This document shows positions 50,083 through 59,235 of a DNA stretch of 64,000 nt, piece by piece. The position numbers were made by a program, and so were the translations under genes. Numbering within the stretch: position 1 is the stretch's first letter; the number at the start of each line of letters is the position of its first letter. This DNA is from Kamptonema formosum PCC 10802. GTDB lineage: Bacteria; Cyanobacteriota; Cyanobacteriia; Cyanobacteriales; Oscillatoriaceae. The notes beneath the pieces were generated by a model. The model was not told the DNA's origin and made no database searches. It saw nothing but the letters and a program-made list of their open reading frames with translations. The stretch covers positions 2,173,960-2,237,959 of the forward strand of contig NZ_KB235948.1 of assembly GCF_000332335.1 (NCBI RefSeq). Direction: 5' to 3'.

Positions 50083-50796
50083 TCAGACGCCAGACAGCCC
50101 CAAATGCTGCTGAAAAAATTCCAGCGTGCGGCTGTTGGCCACCTGAGCGGCACCCTCGCTGTACGGCACTCCCCCGACGCGGGCAAAAGCGTGGTCAGCC
50201 CCCGGATAGCTGTAAACCGTCACCAGCGGGTTGCCACTCAGCGCCGCCCTAATAGTGGCTTGGGCTTCCGGAGGGACAAACCGGTCTTTTTCCGCAATGT
50301 GCAGCATCAGCGGCTTTTTAATATTGCCAGCTTCCGCGAGATTGTTTTCAATGGCGACACCGTAATAGCTAACATTGCAGTCCGCATCCGAGCGAGTGGC
50401 CATCAAATAAGCCAGCTTCCCGCCCAGACAAAAGCCAACCGTACCAACCCTGCCGGTGCAGGCCGGCATCTCCCTGAGGGCGCTGAGCGTTGCCATTAAG
50501 TCCTCAACCCCCCTGTCCTCATCAAAACCTTGATAGAGCTCAATCGCCCTGTCCCACTCCGCCTCAGTTCGGTCAGTTAGCTCGACATTCGGTTCTTGAC
50601 GCCAGAATAAATCGGGCACAATCGCCACATACCCCGCCTCGGCGTAAGAGTTGGCAATTTGGCGCATGACTTCATTAATGCCGAAAACTTCCTGGATGAC
50701 GAGGACACCGGCACCCTGACCGGCAGCCGGTATGGCCACATAGGCGCTGAAGCTGCCGCCGTCCGCAGATGCGACCGCAATCTTTTGATTGAGCAC
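50083..50796 (-). CDS. Dienelactone hydrolase family protein
   Basis: 237 residues, alpha/beta-hydrolase. The triad is the nucleophile Cys in VGTVGFCLGGKLAYLM, the Asp in HIAEKDRFVPPEA and the His in YPGADHAFARVG. Family members hydrolyse dienelactones or related esters, but many cyanobacterial copies have unknown substrates. Monocistronic with its own terminator. Normal length for the family. Confidence 0.93.
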   Translation of the reverse strand: MLNQKIAVASADGGSFSAYVAIPAAGQGAGVLVIQEVFGINEVMRQIANSYAEAGYVAIVPDLFWRQEPNVELTDRTEAEWDRAIELYQGFDEDRGVEDLMATLSALREMPACTGRVGTVGFCLGGKLAYLMATRSDADCNVSYYGVAIENNLAEAGNIKKPLMLHIAEKDRFVPPEAQATIRAALSGNPLVTVYSYPGADHAFARVGGVPYSEGAAQVANSRTLEFFQQHLGLSGV

Positions 50797-50827
50797 GAAT
50801 CCCTCCCAAAAATGATTTTAGATTTGA

Positions 50828-50925
50828 GATAGCGTTTCTCAGTTGGATGAACGTGTTTGCCCAGAAACCCGGTTTCTAAAAGAAACCGGGTTTCTCAGTA
50901 CCTCACTAATATGAGAGACGCAATA
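50828..50925 (+). repeat. Hairpin element family C, second complete copy
   Basis: GATAGCGTTTCTCAGTTGG ... AGAAACCCGGTTTCT-AAA-AGAAACCGGGTTTCT ... CAGTACCTCACTAATATGAG and end CGCAATA. Same plan as 18469-18564. Sits in the divergent promoter space of the hydrolase gene. Confidence 0.8.
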
Positions 50926-51018
50926 TTTTGGCCAAACAGGGAGAGCTGAGTGCCGGCATTCTCCCTCCCAAAGCCTGCCCGCGAGGCAGGTGGGGGAGCT
51001 TCATATCACTCCGCCATA

Positions 51019-52409
51019 ATGGAATTGTGGAGCCAATTTTACCGCATTGCTGCCATGCAAACCGGGCGCTTTTTCATACTGCAGGCGCTGCTTTTCAGCA
51101 CCGCCTGCCGCACCAACTCACAGCTAAACAATGCTGCCGGTGAGGGACTTAAGGATGCGCCGGCAACCGCTGCAGCATCCGCAAACAAACAGCTGCGCAC
51201 CGAACCCCTCTCACCCCAGCCGGTGCGCATCACCCTGGAAAGCTTGCCCAAACCCTACCACAGCAGCAGCCCCTCCAAACCGCCTCAAGTCGTGCCGGTG
51301 CCGGCTAACCCCGCCTTGCGCGTCCCAGCCGGCTTCACCGTCAGCGTCTTTGCCGAAGGCTTAAACAAACCCCGGTGGCTAGCCCTCACCCCCACCGGCG
51401 ACGTGCTGGTGACCGAAACCCCGGAAAACCGGATTCGCCTGCTGCGCAGCGGTGGCGGCACAGGGAGTGCCGGCACCCGCCAAGTCTTTGCCGGTCCGGA
51501 AAACGGGCTGGATTTGCCTTTCGGCATGGCATTTGCCGGTGGCTACTTCTTTGTGGGCAACACCGGCGAAGTGCGGCGGTTCCCCTACAAAAATGGCCAG
51601 CAGCAAATCGCCGGCACCGGCGAAAAAATCGCCAGCCTTCCCGGAAGAGGGTATAACCAGCACTGGACGCGCAACGTCGCCGTCTCCCCAGATGGCAAGA
51701 AACTTTACGTTTCGGTAGGATCTCGCTCCAATGCCGGCCCAGAAGAGCTCCCCCGCGCCGAGCGTGCAAGTGATGAACCCCGACGGGTCAAACCAGCAAA
51801 CCTTTGCCTCCGGTTTGCGCAACCCCGTCGGGCTGGACTTTCACCCCAAAACCGGCGAACTTTACACCACCGTCAACGAGCGCGACGGTTTGGGGGACGA
51901 CCTCGTGCCCGATTACCTGACCCGCATTCGCCAGGGGGAATTCTATGGCTGGCCTTACGCCTACTTGACGCCAGACAACCCCGACCCCCGACTGGCGCGC
52001 AATGGCGCTAGCGATCGCCCCGATTTGGCCAAGCGCACGCAGCCGGCAGACGTCCTCTTCCAAGCCCACTCAGCGGCTCTGGGGCTTCAGTTTTACGACG
52101 GCAAGACCTTCCCAGAAAAATATCGCAACGGTGCCTTTGTGGCGTTTCGCGGCAGCTGGAACCGCAACCAGGGCACCGGCTACAAAATTGTGTTTGTGCC
52201 CTTTGACGCTGCCGGTCGTCCCAAAGGCTACTGGGAAGACTTCCTCACCGGCTTTTTGCTCGATCCCGCCGGCCCGACCACTTGGGGCAGGCCAGTCGGG
52301 CAAGCTGGTCATGCCTGACGGCAGCCTGCTATTTACCGACGAAGGCAACAGCCGCATCTACCGCATTCAGTACCAGCCAGAGGCGGCTAGCGCGGACGCT
52401 GAATTATAG
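51019..52409 (+). pseudogene. Sorbosone/glucose dehydrogenase-type beta-propeller lipoprotein, two frameshifts
   Basis: The three frames form one protein. Frame 1 (51019 to about 51750) has a lipobox-like LLFSTAC, GFTVSVFAEGLNKPRWLALT and VAVSPDGKKLYVSVGSRSNA. Frame 2 (to about 52300) has VQVMNPDGSNQQTFASGLRN, PVGLDFHPKTGELYTTVNER, GEFYGWPYAY and RGSWNRNQGTGYKIVFV. Frame 3 ends VMPDGSLLFTDEGNSRIYRI. The first shift is explained by one extra C in CCCCC at 51750-51754, the second by one extra base near 52300. Both are single-base, so they could be assembly errors. If the gene is real and intact it would be a periplasmic PQQ-type dehydrogenase. Confidence 0.85.
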
Positions 52410-52427
52410 CATAAGCTTAGCGATACG

Positions 52428-53777
52428 TCAAGCGCCGGGCTGTAAAAGTTTTCGGTGATTCGAGATTGAATTGAGGTCGGGCTGAGTCCCGTCTGCCGGA
52501 CTGAACAGAGCCCCCTCGAAAAGGGCTCCCTCCAAATTGGCTCTCGTCAAATCTGCCTTTCGCAAATCCGCACCCTTGAGGTTGGCTCCTCTGAGGTCAG
52601 CTTTGGTCAAATCCGCCCCCCGGAGATCGGCTTCACTCAGGCAAGCCTCATTTAAGCTCGCTCCCGTCAGATCCGCCTCTCTCAGGTCCGCCCCCCTGAG
52701 GTTGGCCCTTCTCAGGTCGGCTCTCGTCATATCTGTATCCCTGAGGTCGGCTTCACTGAGGTTGACCTGATTCAAATGGGCGAGAACCAGATCCGCACCT
52801 CTCATTTCTGCATCCATGAGGCTAGCATTCTCCAAGAACGCTTTCCTCATATTTGCACCGCTGAGGTCTACCCCCCTGAGGTCAGCTCCACTGAGGTTGG
52901 CCGCACTTAAGTTGGCCCCACTCAAGTCTGCGCCGCACAGATCCACCCCACTCAGGTTGACCCCTTGCAGGGACACGTTGGTGCCAACCCAGTAAGCCCC
53001 CGCCTCAGTCAGGTCAATATCTTCCGAAAACCGGGTTTTTGTGTCGCAGACTGCTTTTTGCAGGATGGCTCCATTCAAGGAAGCCCCTCTCAGGTCGGCA
53101 CCGCTCAGGTTGGCCCTAAATAGGTTGGCGTTCTCCAGGTTGGCAGCGATTAATTTCGCCCCTCTCAAGTTCGCCCCCCGCAAGTCGGCTCTCTTCAGGT
53201 TGGAGCCGCTCAAATCCACCCCACTCAGGTTGGCTGCCGGAAGTGATACGCTGGCAGTGATGCAGTAAGCTCCTGTCTGTAAGGGGTCAATCGCTTTGGC
53301 GAAACGAGTGCGGGCATCGTAGATAGCTCTTTCCAGGATTGCCCCACTTAGCTCTGTCTCGCTCAAGTCTGTGCCGCTCAGGTTGACTCCACTGAGATTC
53401 GCTCCCGTCAGGTTGGCACCAATGATGTTTGCCTCTCTCAGGTTGGCCCCACTCAGGTCGGCTTCAGAGAAGTTGGTTCCCACTAGGTTGGTGCCACTTA
53501 AGTTGGCTCCTCTCAGGGTTGCCTCAGTTAGATTCGCCAAATTCAGACATGCTTTAGTGAGGTTGGCTCCATTCAGGTTGCTGCCCCTCAGGTCAGCGTC
53601 AACCATGTCTGTGTAACTCAGGTTGGCTTCACTCAAGTCTGTCCCACTCAGGTCGGCACTCCTCAGGTTTGAACCCCTCATGTTCGCGCCACTCAGGTTT
53701 TCCCCCTTCATAGAACCGGGAAGAAAGTTGGCTTTATTGAATTCCAGGCCGTTCAAATCTTGGCTGTTCACTAACAC
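52428..53777 (-). CDS. Pentapeptide repeat protein
   Basis: 449 residues, almost entirely A(D/N)LxX repeats forming a right-handed quadrilateral beta-helix (SGANMRGSNLRSADLSGTDL and so on). Two similar non-repeat inserts break it, RAIYDARTRFAKAIDPLQTG and KAVCDTKTRFSEDIDLTEAG, each with DA/TKTRF...G-Y. They are internal duplicates that split the helix into three blocks. No signal peptide; role unknown. GTG start. The antisense frames over this gene are artefacts of the periodic sequence. Confidence 0.92.
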   Translation of the reverse strand: MLVNSQDLNGLEFNKANFLPGSMKGENLSGANMRGSNLRSADLSGTDLSEANLSYTDMVDADLRGSNLNGANLTKACLNLANLTEATLRGANLSGTNLVGTNFSEADLSGANLREANIIGANLTGANLSGVNLSGTDLSETELSGAILERAIYDARTRFAKAIDPLQTGAYCITASVSLPAANLSGVDLSGSNLKRADLRGANLRGAKLIAANLENANLFRANLSGADLRGASLNGAILQKAVCDTKTRFSEDIDLTEAGAYWVGTNVSLQGVNLSGVDLCGADLSGANLSAANLSGADLRGVDLSGANMRKAFLENASLMDAEMRGADLVLAHLNQVNLSEADLRDTDMTRADLRRANLRGADLREADLTGASLNEACLSEADLRGADLTKADLRGANLKGADLRKADLTRANLEGALFEGALFSPADGTQPDLNSISNHRKLLQPGA

Positions 53778-54607
53778 AATTACCCTCTTTTTTGGCCACT
53801 TTGGAAAGTTTGTTATCTGAAGTTTACGGAGAGTTACTGACAGACGTTCAGGAAATTTAGACTTGAGAGTTGAGAAGCCAGAAAGCTTCTAAGAGTGCCC
53901 CCTCCTCCCGGCCCTTATAAATTTTCAATACGGCATCCTTTCCTCTTTTGGAGAATTGCTGAATTCTGGCTTCTGGCTCCTCCGTCAATCCCAAGAGCTG
54001 AAGGATGGTTGATTAAGCAAAGAGAAGATTAGGGAAGCTATTTTAACTCACACCGGCTGCCGGTCGCCTCGCCTTCAGGGAAAGTCGAGCCTGCGAGGAC
54101 AGGGGTTCTGAGGCCCCACCAAACCCGGCGCGCTCACCGCAGTCGAGTCCATTATTAACAATCCCTACAGGGGAAGTTGACAGTGCGGCGCAAATGTGCT
54201 AAGCACGCAAGCCGGTATGCGCCGGCGCTTGCGGGCGCACCCGGATGGAAGTCTGCTGTTGGCTGAGGCCGAAAACGGTCGCACGCTGGTAGCGGCAATA
54301 TTAGGACGAGTCACCGGCGCAATTCGGGTGGCTTTTCGATCGGGGCAATCGCGGGAACTGATCGGGCTGAGAACAGGTCAGATTCTGCCAGTTATATTAA
54401 AATTGAGAGTCATTCGCCTGCCGGCAGACTGCCCCACCGCTTGCTGAGCGCCCAGCTCGCAAGGGATGAGAGTTCGCGCTCGTCTGATTGCAGGGGGGTG
54501 AGCCGCCGGCAGGAGTGTGGGGACGGGACATATCGCGTCCCTACAGCAGTCTTGCCCGATTTTTACAGGAAATTCACGGTTTTGTGACCATTTGGGAGGC
54601 AGACAAG
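53778..54607. other. Gene-poor region
   Basis: An 83-codon plus-strand frame (54196-54447, ...GRTLVAAILGRVTGAIRVAF...) is open but has no recognisable relatives or ribosome site; I rate it about 0.25 as a gene. 53880-53980 holds CCAGAAAGCTTCT ... TCTGGCTTCTGG inverted segments. Promoter of the DUF4214 gene expected near 54550-54600. Confidence 0.45.
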
Positions 54608-55234
54608 ATGAGACGAAAGATTCTGGCCACCTCAGGACTGCTTTTCACCCTCAGTTTAGCCGCGCCGGTTCAAGCTGTCAATTCCGCAAAGCCGAGACTG
54701 TTGCTTGCCGGTTACGAGCGTCAGGAATGGGGCGGGACCAGCCCTAACGGGCGCGATGAAAGGCGGGATGAGCAGGAGGTTTACGATGCGATTAACGAGA
54801 TTTATCGGGACGTGCTCGATCGAGATGCTGATTATAGCGGACTCCGAAATTGGGCGAGGAAATTAGAGCGGGGTGCGACGCTTCGTGACATTCGTGAGGA
54901 TATCGCCCGCAGTCGAGAAGCTCAAGACAGGATTAGGGATCTTTATAGGGAAGTGCTCGAGCGAGAAGCAGATAGCGGTGGAATTAGGACATGGGTGGGT
55001 GAGTTGGCAGATGGGGACTCGCTGAGTGACGTGCGCAAAAAAATTGCCGGCAGTGAGGAAGCGGAGAATGCAATTAACCGGATTTACCGGCAAGTGCTCG
55101 GTCGAAATGCCGACCGCGATGGCCTGAGGACTTGGAAAAGAAAATTGCAGGACGGGGCGACACTGAGTGAAATCCGGGACCGAATTGCCGGCAGTGACGA
55201 AGGGAGACAGCGCCGGGGGCGGCAGAGACGCTAG
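54608..55234 (+). CDS. Exported protein with three DUF4214 repeats
   Basis: 208 residues. Signal peptide (MRRKILATSGLLFTLSLAA ... VQA). Then three repeats of about 45 residues: AINEIYRDVLDRDADYSGLR, RIRDLYREVLEREADSGGIR and AINRIYRQVLGRNADRDGLR. Each is followed by W-x-(R/G)-(K/E)-L-x-x-G-x-(T/S)-L-x-(D/E)-(I/V)-R. The pattern matches DUF4214, a helical domain found in cyanobacterial surface/phycobilisome-linker-like proteins. The C-terminus is Arg-rich. ATG 54608 has GGGAGG upstream; the longer frame to 54488 lacks a site. Confidence 0.85.
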   Translation: MRRKILATSGLLFTLSLAAPVQAVNSAKPRLLLAGYERQEWGGTSPNGRDERRDEQEVYDAINEIYRDVLDRDADYSGLRNWARKLERGATLRDIREDIARSREAQDRIRDLYREVLEREADSGGIRTWVGELADGDSLSDVRKKIAGSEEAENAINRIYRQVLGRNADRDGLRTWKRKLQDGATLSEIRDRIAGSDEGRQRRGRQRR

Positions 55235-55336
55235 TGATTGGGCATTGGGCATCACGCAAAAGGGCATCACGCAAAAGGGCGATGGGGAATTGGGCCATGC
55301 CCTGTGCCCTATGCCCTGCACCCTATGCCCGATGCG

Positions 55337-57877
55337 CTATTTTTGCTCAAACCCCTGACAGCGTTCTAGATAGATTTGAGCCACTCGATCTCTGGGGTTA
55401 ACCTTCAGGCAGTGTTGAAACAGGTGCGCCGCATCCCTGACAGCCTTAATATTGTAGAGCAGCAGAGCTTCTTCAAAATCTGTTCTCGTGGCTGACTTGC
55501 CTTCTTTCACTTCTGGGGGATCAGCATCAAAGACTTCATAGACCGTCACCATTTCTGATTTGCCCTTAACTTTTACCTTATCAATCAAGCGGATGAAATA
55601 ATCGCCAGGATTATTTAAGTCCATAAATGTGTGGTGGGAGATTAACAGCGAGACGCCATAATTTTTGGTCAGCCCTTCAATGCGGGAGGCCAAGTTGACA
55701 GCATCGCTAATCACAGTCCCATTCATCCGGCTTTGCCCTCCCACTGTGCCCAGCATCAAGGAACCTGTATTGATGCCAATGCCAATTTGAATGAGCGGGC
55801 GTCCCGGTCTGCCCCGGGTAGTATTGTATTCAGCGAGCAGGTTGAGCATGGAAATCCCCGCCTTAACGGCATTGTCCGCCCCGCCGCTAAACAGCGCCAT
55901 AATCGCATCCCCAATATATTTGTCAATAAACCCCTGATGTTCAGAGATTGCCGGCTCCATGCGAGACAGATAGGCATTGATAAATTTGAAATTGTCTTCC
56001 GGCGTCATGGTTTCGGAAACGGTGGTGAAGTCGCGAATGTCGGAAAAGAGAATGGACATGTCCAGCTGCACGCAGTCGCCTAATTTAGCCTCGGTAATGC
56101 TTTCGTATCCCAAAAAATGAAGAAATTCGTGGGGCACGAAACGCCCGTAGGCATCAGTGAGGTGTTCTTCAGCGTCCAGCGCCAGTTCCAAATCGCAATT
56201 CAGTGAGAACATGTCCTCCACTAACTTGTCCCGGTCAGCTTCAGCTTTTTTGCGTTCTGTGATATCCTGAAAAGCGGCAATCGCGTAAACAATGTTGCCA
56301 AACTCATCCTGAACCGGCGTGCCCATACTCTCGATAGAGATAATATTGTCACCTTGGCGGATTTCTAGATCGTTAGCAATGGAAGCTTCGCCCTTGAGCG
56401 CCCGCAAGAGGGGCGATTTCTCCGGCGGGTACAGTAGATCAGTTCCCGCAATATAGAGTTGAAAAACTTCTGATAATTCCTCGCCGGTGGCGTCAGGCAC
56501 GACTCCTTTGCCAAGCAGGCGGACTGCGGCGCGATTGCTGTAGCAGACTTTGCCGGTGGCATCGACCACAGTCACCCCCACCGGCACCGCTTCTAGGAAT
56601 TGAGCCAGCTTCTTCTCACTTTGGCGCTGCAACTCCCGACTGTGGTAGCCGGCAATCCAAATCGAAGATCCCGCAAAAGCCACTAAAGGGGCAACTCCAG
56701 GAATCCACCAGCTTAAAAGAAAGGCAGCAAAGCTGCCGGCGGCTAGACTGCCCCCGACGAGCACAATGCAAATGCCAAGAAAGGTCCATCTCAAGAAAAC
56801 ATTCTTTTTGAACAGCTTGGCTTCTAGGATCGCCCAACTCCCGGCAGCGCCGATAAAAGACCAGCTCAAAACCCACAGCCACTCGGCACGCTCATCCCAA
56901 ACCCGGATAAACGGACGCCCCTGCAAGGCACCGCTCAAAATCTGGCTGGTGATATTGGCGTGAATCACTGAGCCGGGAGTTCGCTTGGGACTGCCGGCAA
57001 AACTGCTAGAATAGGGAGTTAAGAAAAGGTCGTTGAGGCTTTGCCCAGTTGCGCCAATCAGGACGATGCGGTCGCGCAGCAAATTTGGCGGTATGCGGTT
57101 TTCCAAAACGTCCCTGAGCGAAACAGTCTGGAAGCTTGTTTGCGGTCCCCGGTAGTTGAGCAATATTTGGTAGCCACCGGCATTCGCGCCAACATAGCCC
57201 CCATCATTTCCCGAAAAAGGGACAAAGACCGCCTGACCCAATTTCAAGTCCGTCTTTTTGGGGTCAGCCCTCTGCGGCGCAATGCCTTCGGCTTGCAGGT
57301 ACATCAGCGCCAAAGTCGCCCCCAGGCTTAATTTCGTTTCCCCGCTGTCTTCTCGGACAGACAGCAAACCCCGGCGCACTTTGCCATCCGCATCCAGCAC
57401 CAAGTCAGCCAATCCTACTTGCCCCAGTTCCCTCAAAGTTGGGGGTGGGGCGACACTGTCCCCAACCGCTTTTTCGACGCCAATTAAGTTGGGTGTGGAT
57501 TTAAACACCCCCACCAGCGCTTGATGCCCGGGCTCCACCGGCAAATCGCGATAGAGATCCAAGCCGATCGCTCTTGGCTGGTGTTCCCTCACATTCTTGA
57601 GCGCTCTAGCCAGCACTGCGTCAGGCACTGGCCACTGCCCGACATAAGTGATATCTGGCTCGTCAATGGTAATAATAACAATGCGTTCGTCAACCGGCTC
57701 TCGGGGGCGCAGGCGAAAAAAGAGATCGAGAGTCGCCCAGTCCAATAGCTGGAACCATCCGGCAGAGCCGGCTGCGAGCGCTAACCCTGCCACAGTGGGG
57801 GCTGTGAGCAGCACCCCCCGCCATTTCCAAATTCGGTTTTTGACTTTGTGCCACATAGCTCCAAGGGCTGGCTGCAT
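55337..57877 (-). CDS. CHASE2 - PAS - class III adenylate/guanylate cyclase receptor
   Basis: 846 residues. One N-terminal helix, then an extracytoplasmic CHASE2 sensor (about 45-330: DERIVIITIDEPDITYVGQW, ALKNVREHQPRAIGLDLYRD, DRIVLIGATGQSLNDLFLTP), then three helices (about 340-420). A PAS domain follows (EKKLAQFLEAVPVGVTVVDA ... ITERKKAEA) and a class III cyclase (about 600-780). Cyclase residues: metal Asp in SILFSDIRDFTTV, Lys/Asp in FIDKYIGDAIMALF, and GTVISDAVNLASRIE with the T, N and R used for base and transition state, pattern of an adenylate cyclase. It would turn an envelope signal into cAMP. Same-strand neighbour of a broken CHASE2-GGDEF gene, DUF928 and the CHAT-TPR gene. Confidence 0.92.
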   Translation of the reverse strand: MQPALGAMWHKVKNRIWKWRGVLLTAPTVAGLALAAGSAGWFQLLDWATLDLFFRLRPREPVDERIVIITIDEPDITYVGQWPVPDAVLARALKNVREHQPRAIGLDLYRDLPVEPGHQALVGVFKSTPNLIGVEKAVGDSVAPPPTLRELGQVGLADLVLDADGKVRRGLLSVREDSGETKLSLGATLALMYLQAEGIAPQRADPKKTDLKLGQAVFVPFSGNDGGYVGANAGGYQILLNYRGPQTSFQTVSLRDVLENRIPPNLLRDRIVLIGATGQSLNDLFLTPYSSSFAGSPKRTPGSVIHANITSQILSGALQGRPFIRVWDERAEWLWVLSWSFIGAAGSWAILEAKLFKKNVFLRWTFLGICIVLVGGSLAAGSFAAFLLSWWIPGVAPLVAFAGSSIWIAGYHSRELQRQSEKKLAQFLEAVPVGVTVVDATGKVCYSNRAAVRLLGKGVVPDATGEELSEVFQLYIAGTDLLYPPEKSPLLRALKGEASIANDLEIRQGDNIISIESMGTPVQDEFGNIVYAIAAFQDITERKKAEADRDKLVEDMFSLNCDLELALDAEEHLTDAYGRFVPHEFLHFLGYESITEAKLGDCVQLDMSILFSDIRDFTTVSETMTPEDNFKFINAYLSRMEPAISEHQGFIDKYIGDAIMALFSGGADNAVKAGISMLNLLAEYNTTRGRPGRPLIQIGIGINTGSLMLGTVGGQSRMNGTVISDAVNLASRIEGLTKNYGVSLLISHHTFMDLNNPGDYFIRLIDKVKVKGKSEMVTVYEVFDADPPEVKEGKSATRTDFEEALLLYNIKAVRDAAHLFQHCLKVNPRDRVAQIYLERCQGFEQK

Positions 57878-57992
57878 TTCCTATTCTGCAGTCCGAACCT
57901 GCTTTTTGTCGGCGGCGGATAAAAATCTGTTTCCCCCGCACAAGACACGATTCGGCCTTCTGCGAGATGCTCCCCTGCTTTTCTTAATTATC

Positions 57993-58275
57993 TTAATTAT
58001 AGGGATTGCCCGGAAAGTTGATATTAGAAATTTCCAGCTCCTGCAAGAAGACCCGGTTTCGCCCTCTCTCTTTCGCCTCGTACAGACCTCTGTCTGCCGC
58101 ACTTATTAGGTCTGCCGGCGCGTATCTAGAGTCAGCCCCTGTGCTGGCGACCCCACAGCTTACCGTCACATACTGTCCCGCTGTATATTGGGGGGAGCTA
58201 TCTTTTAAAAATTCACTTTTTTCCTGAGTTTATCTGCAACTTGCAGGGCTATTTCAGGGGTTAAATTCGGTAAAA
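57993..58275 (-). pseudogene. GGDEF (diguanylate cyclase) C-terminal fragment
   Basis: Read on the minus strand: LPNLTPEIALQVADKLRKKV in one frame, then after a single frameshift FLKDSSPQYTAGQYVTVSCG, VASTGADSRYAPADLISAAD and RGLYEAKERGRNRV. This is the last half of a GGDEF domain, after the active GGDEF loop, which is missing. Homology begins directly at the border of MITE A copy 4. Probably the tail of the CHASE2 pseudogene on the other side of the MITE pair. Confidence 0.82.
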
Positions 58276-58380
58276 TATAGCAGTATGCACTTAGGTTAAA
58301 ACATTAGACCTTCAGGGCTGGCGTTAGCGCAGCGGCGCGTTAGCGCTACGCCATACCTACGTCTATATCCCAGTAGTATA
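58276..58380 (+). repeat. MITE family A, copy 4 (right part replaced)
   Basis: TATAGCAGTATGCACTTAGG, then ACATTAGACCTTCAGG, a GGCGTTAGCGCAGCGGCGCG palindromic insert and ACGTCTATATCCCAGTAG. Right terminal repeat absent; abuts the next copy at TATA. Confidence 0.8.
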
Positions 58381-58538
58381 GCAGTATGCACTTAGGTTAA
58401 AACATTAGACCTTCAGGCCCCGCGGGACGCCTGCCCTACGTCTATATCCCAGTAGTAATATGGGTTAGGACAATAGGAGCCGGAGTGCGGGGGTGCAAAA
58501 GAGGCCGAAATGTACGAACCTAAGTGGCTACTGCTATA
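58377..58538 (+). repeat. MITE family A, copy 5
   Basis: Full length: TATAGCAGTATGCACTTAGG ... GGGACGCCTGCCCTACGTC ... and right end (minus strand) TATAGCAGTAGCCACTTAGG. Lies between the GGDEF and CHASE2 fragments. Confidence 0.85.
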
Positions 58539-59235
58539 GCAGCTCATCAGGAGAGCGCCTCCTGCCAAAACAGTGCAAAATGCTTGAATTGCCCAAATCA
58601 GGAAGGGATGTTTTGCCAGCCGGCAAGGGGCAAAGAATAAGCATTCCTGCATCCCGGCTGCGGCACCGGCCAAAGACCAGAGCAAAATCCACAAAGCCTC
58701 CACCGGCTCATCCCAAACCCGGATAAACGGACCCCCATCGAGAGCGGCGCTCAAAATCTGGCTGGTTAAATTGGCGTGAATGACCGCACTGGGAGTTGGC
58801 ACCCGCGCGCCCTTGAACCTGCTACAATAGGGTGTCAAAAAAACGTCGTTCAGGCTGGGCGCAGCAGCGCCGACAATCAGAATGCGTCGCGCACTTTTTC
58901 TGGCGCTATGCGGTTCTCCAGAACATCCGTCATCGATATCGTAGCGAAATTGTCTTCTCCCCCCGGAAGTTCAGCAAAATCTGGTAGCCGCCGGCATTCG
59001 CGCCGGCATAGCCCCCATCATTCCCCCTAAAAGGCACAAAGACCGCTTTTCCCAACCGCAAGTCCTTCTTTTTTGCGTCAATCATCTGCAGGGTTACGCC
59101 CTCGGCTGGCAGGTAGGTCAGCGCCAAGCGAACCCCCAGATTTCATTTCGTTTTCCCGCCCTCGTTTCTCACAGACAGCAAGCCCCGCCGCACTTTGCCA
59201 TCGGCATCCTGCAGCAGGTCGGCGATATCCCACGA
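58539..59235 (-). pseudogene. Decayed CHASE2 receptor gene
   Basis: Fragments in different frames, in order from 59235 down: ADLLQDADGKVRRGLLSVRN, LTYLPAEGVTLQMIDAKKKD, AVFVPFRGNDGGYAGANAGG, YQILLNFRGEKT, RIVGAAAPSLND-like remains, VIHANLTSQILSAALDGGPF, IRVWDEPVEALWILLWSLAG. Each aligns with the intact CHASE2 of the gene at 55337-57877, at clearly reduced identity. The N-terminal third is missing. Several frameshifts; ends at the MITE pair. Confidence 0.88.

Noticed and set aside
52537..53820. Series of plus-strand Leu/Arg/Pro-rich frames
   Set aside because: Antisense reading of the pentapeptide repeats, whose regular codons keep this strand open.
58930..59127. Independent small CHASE2 gene
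   Set aside because: It is one block of a frameshifted CHASE2 pseudogene; preceding and following blocks are in other frames.
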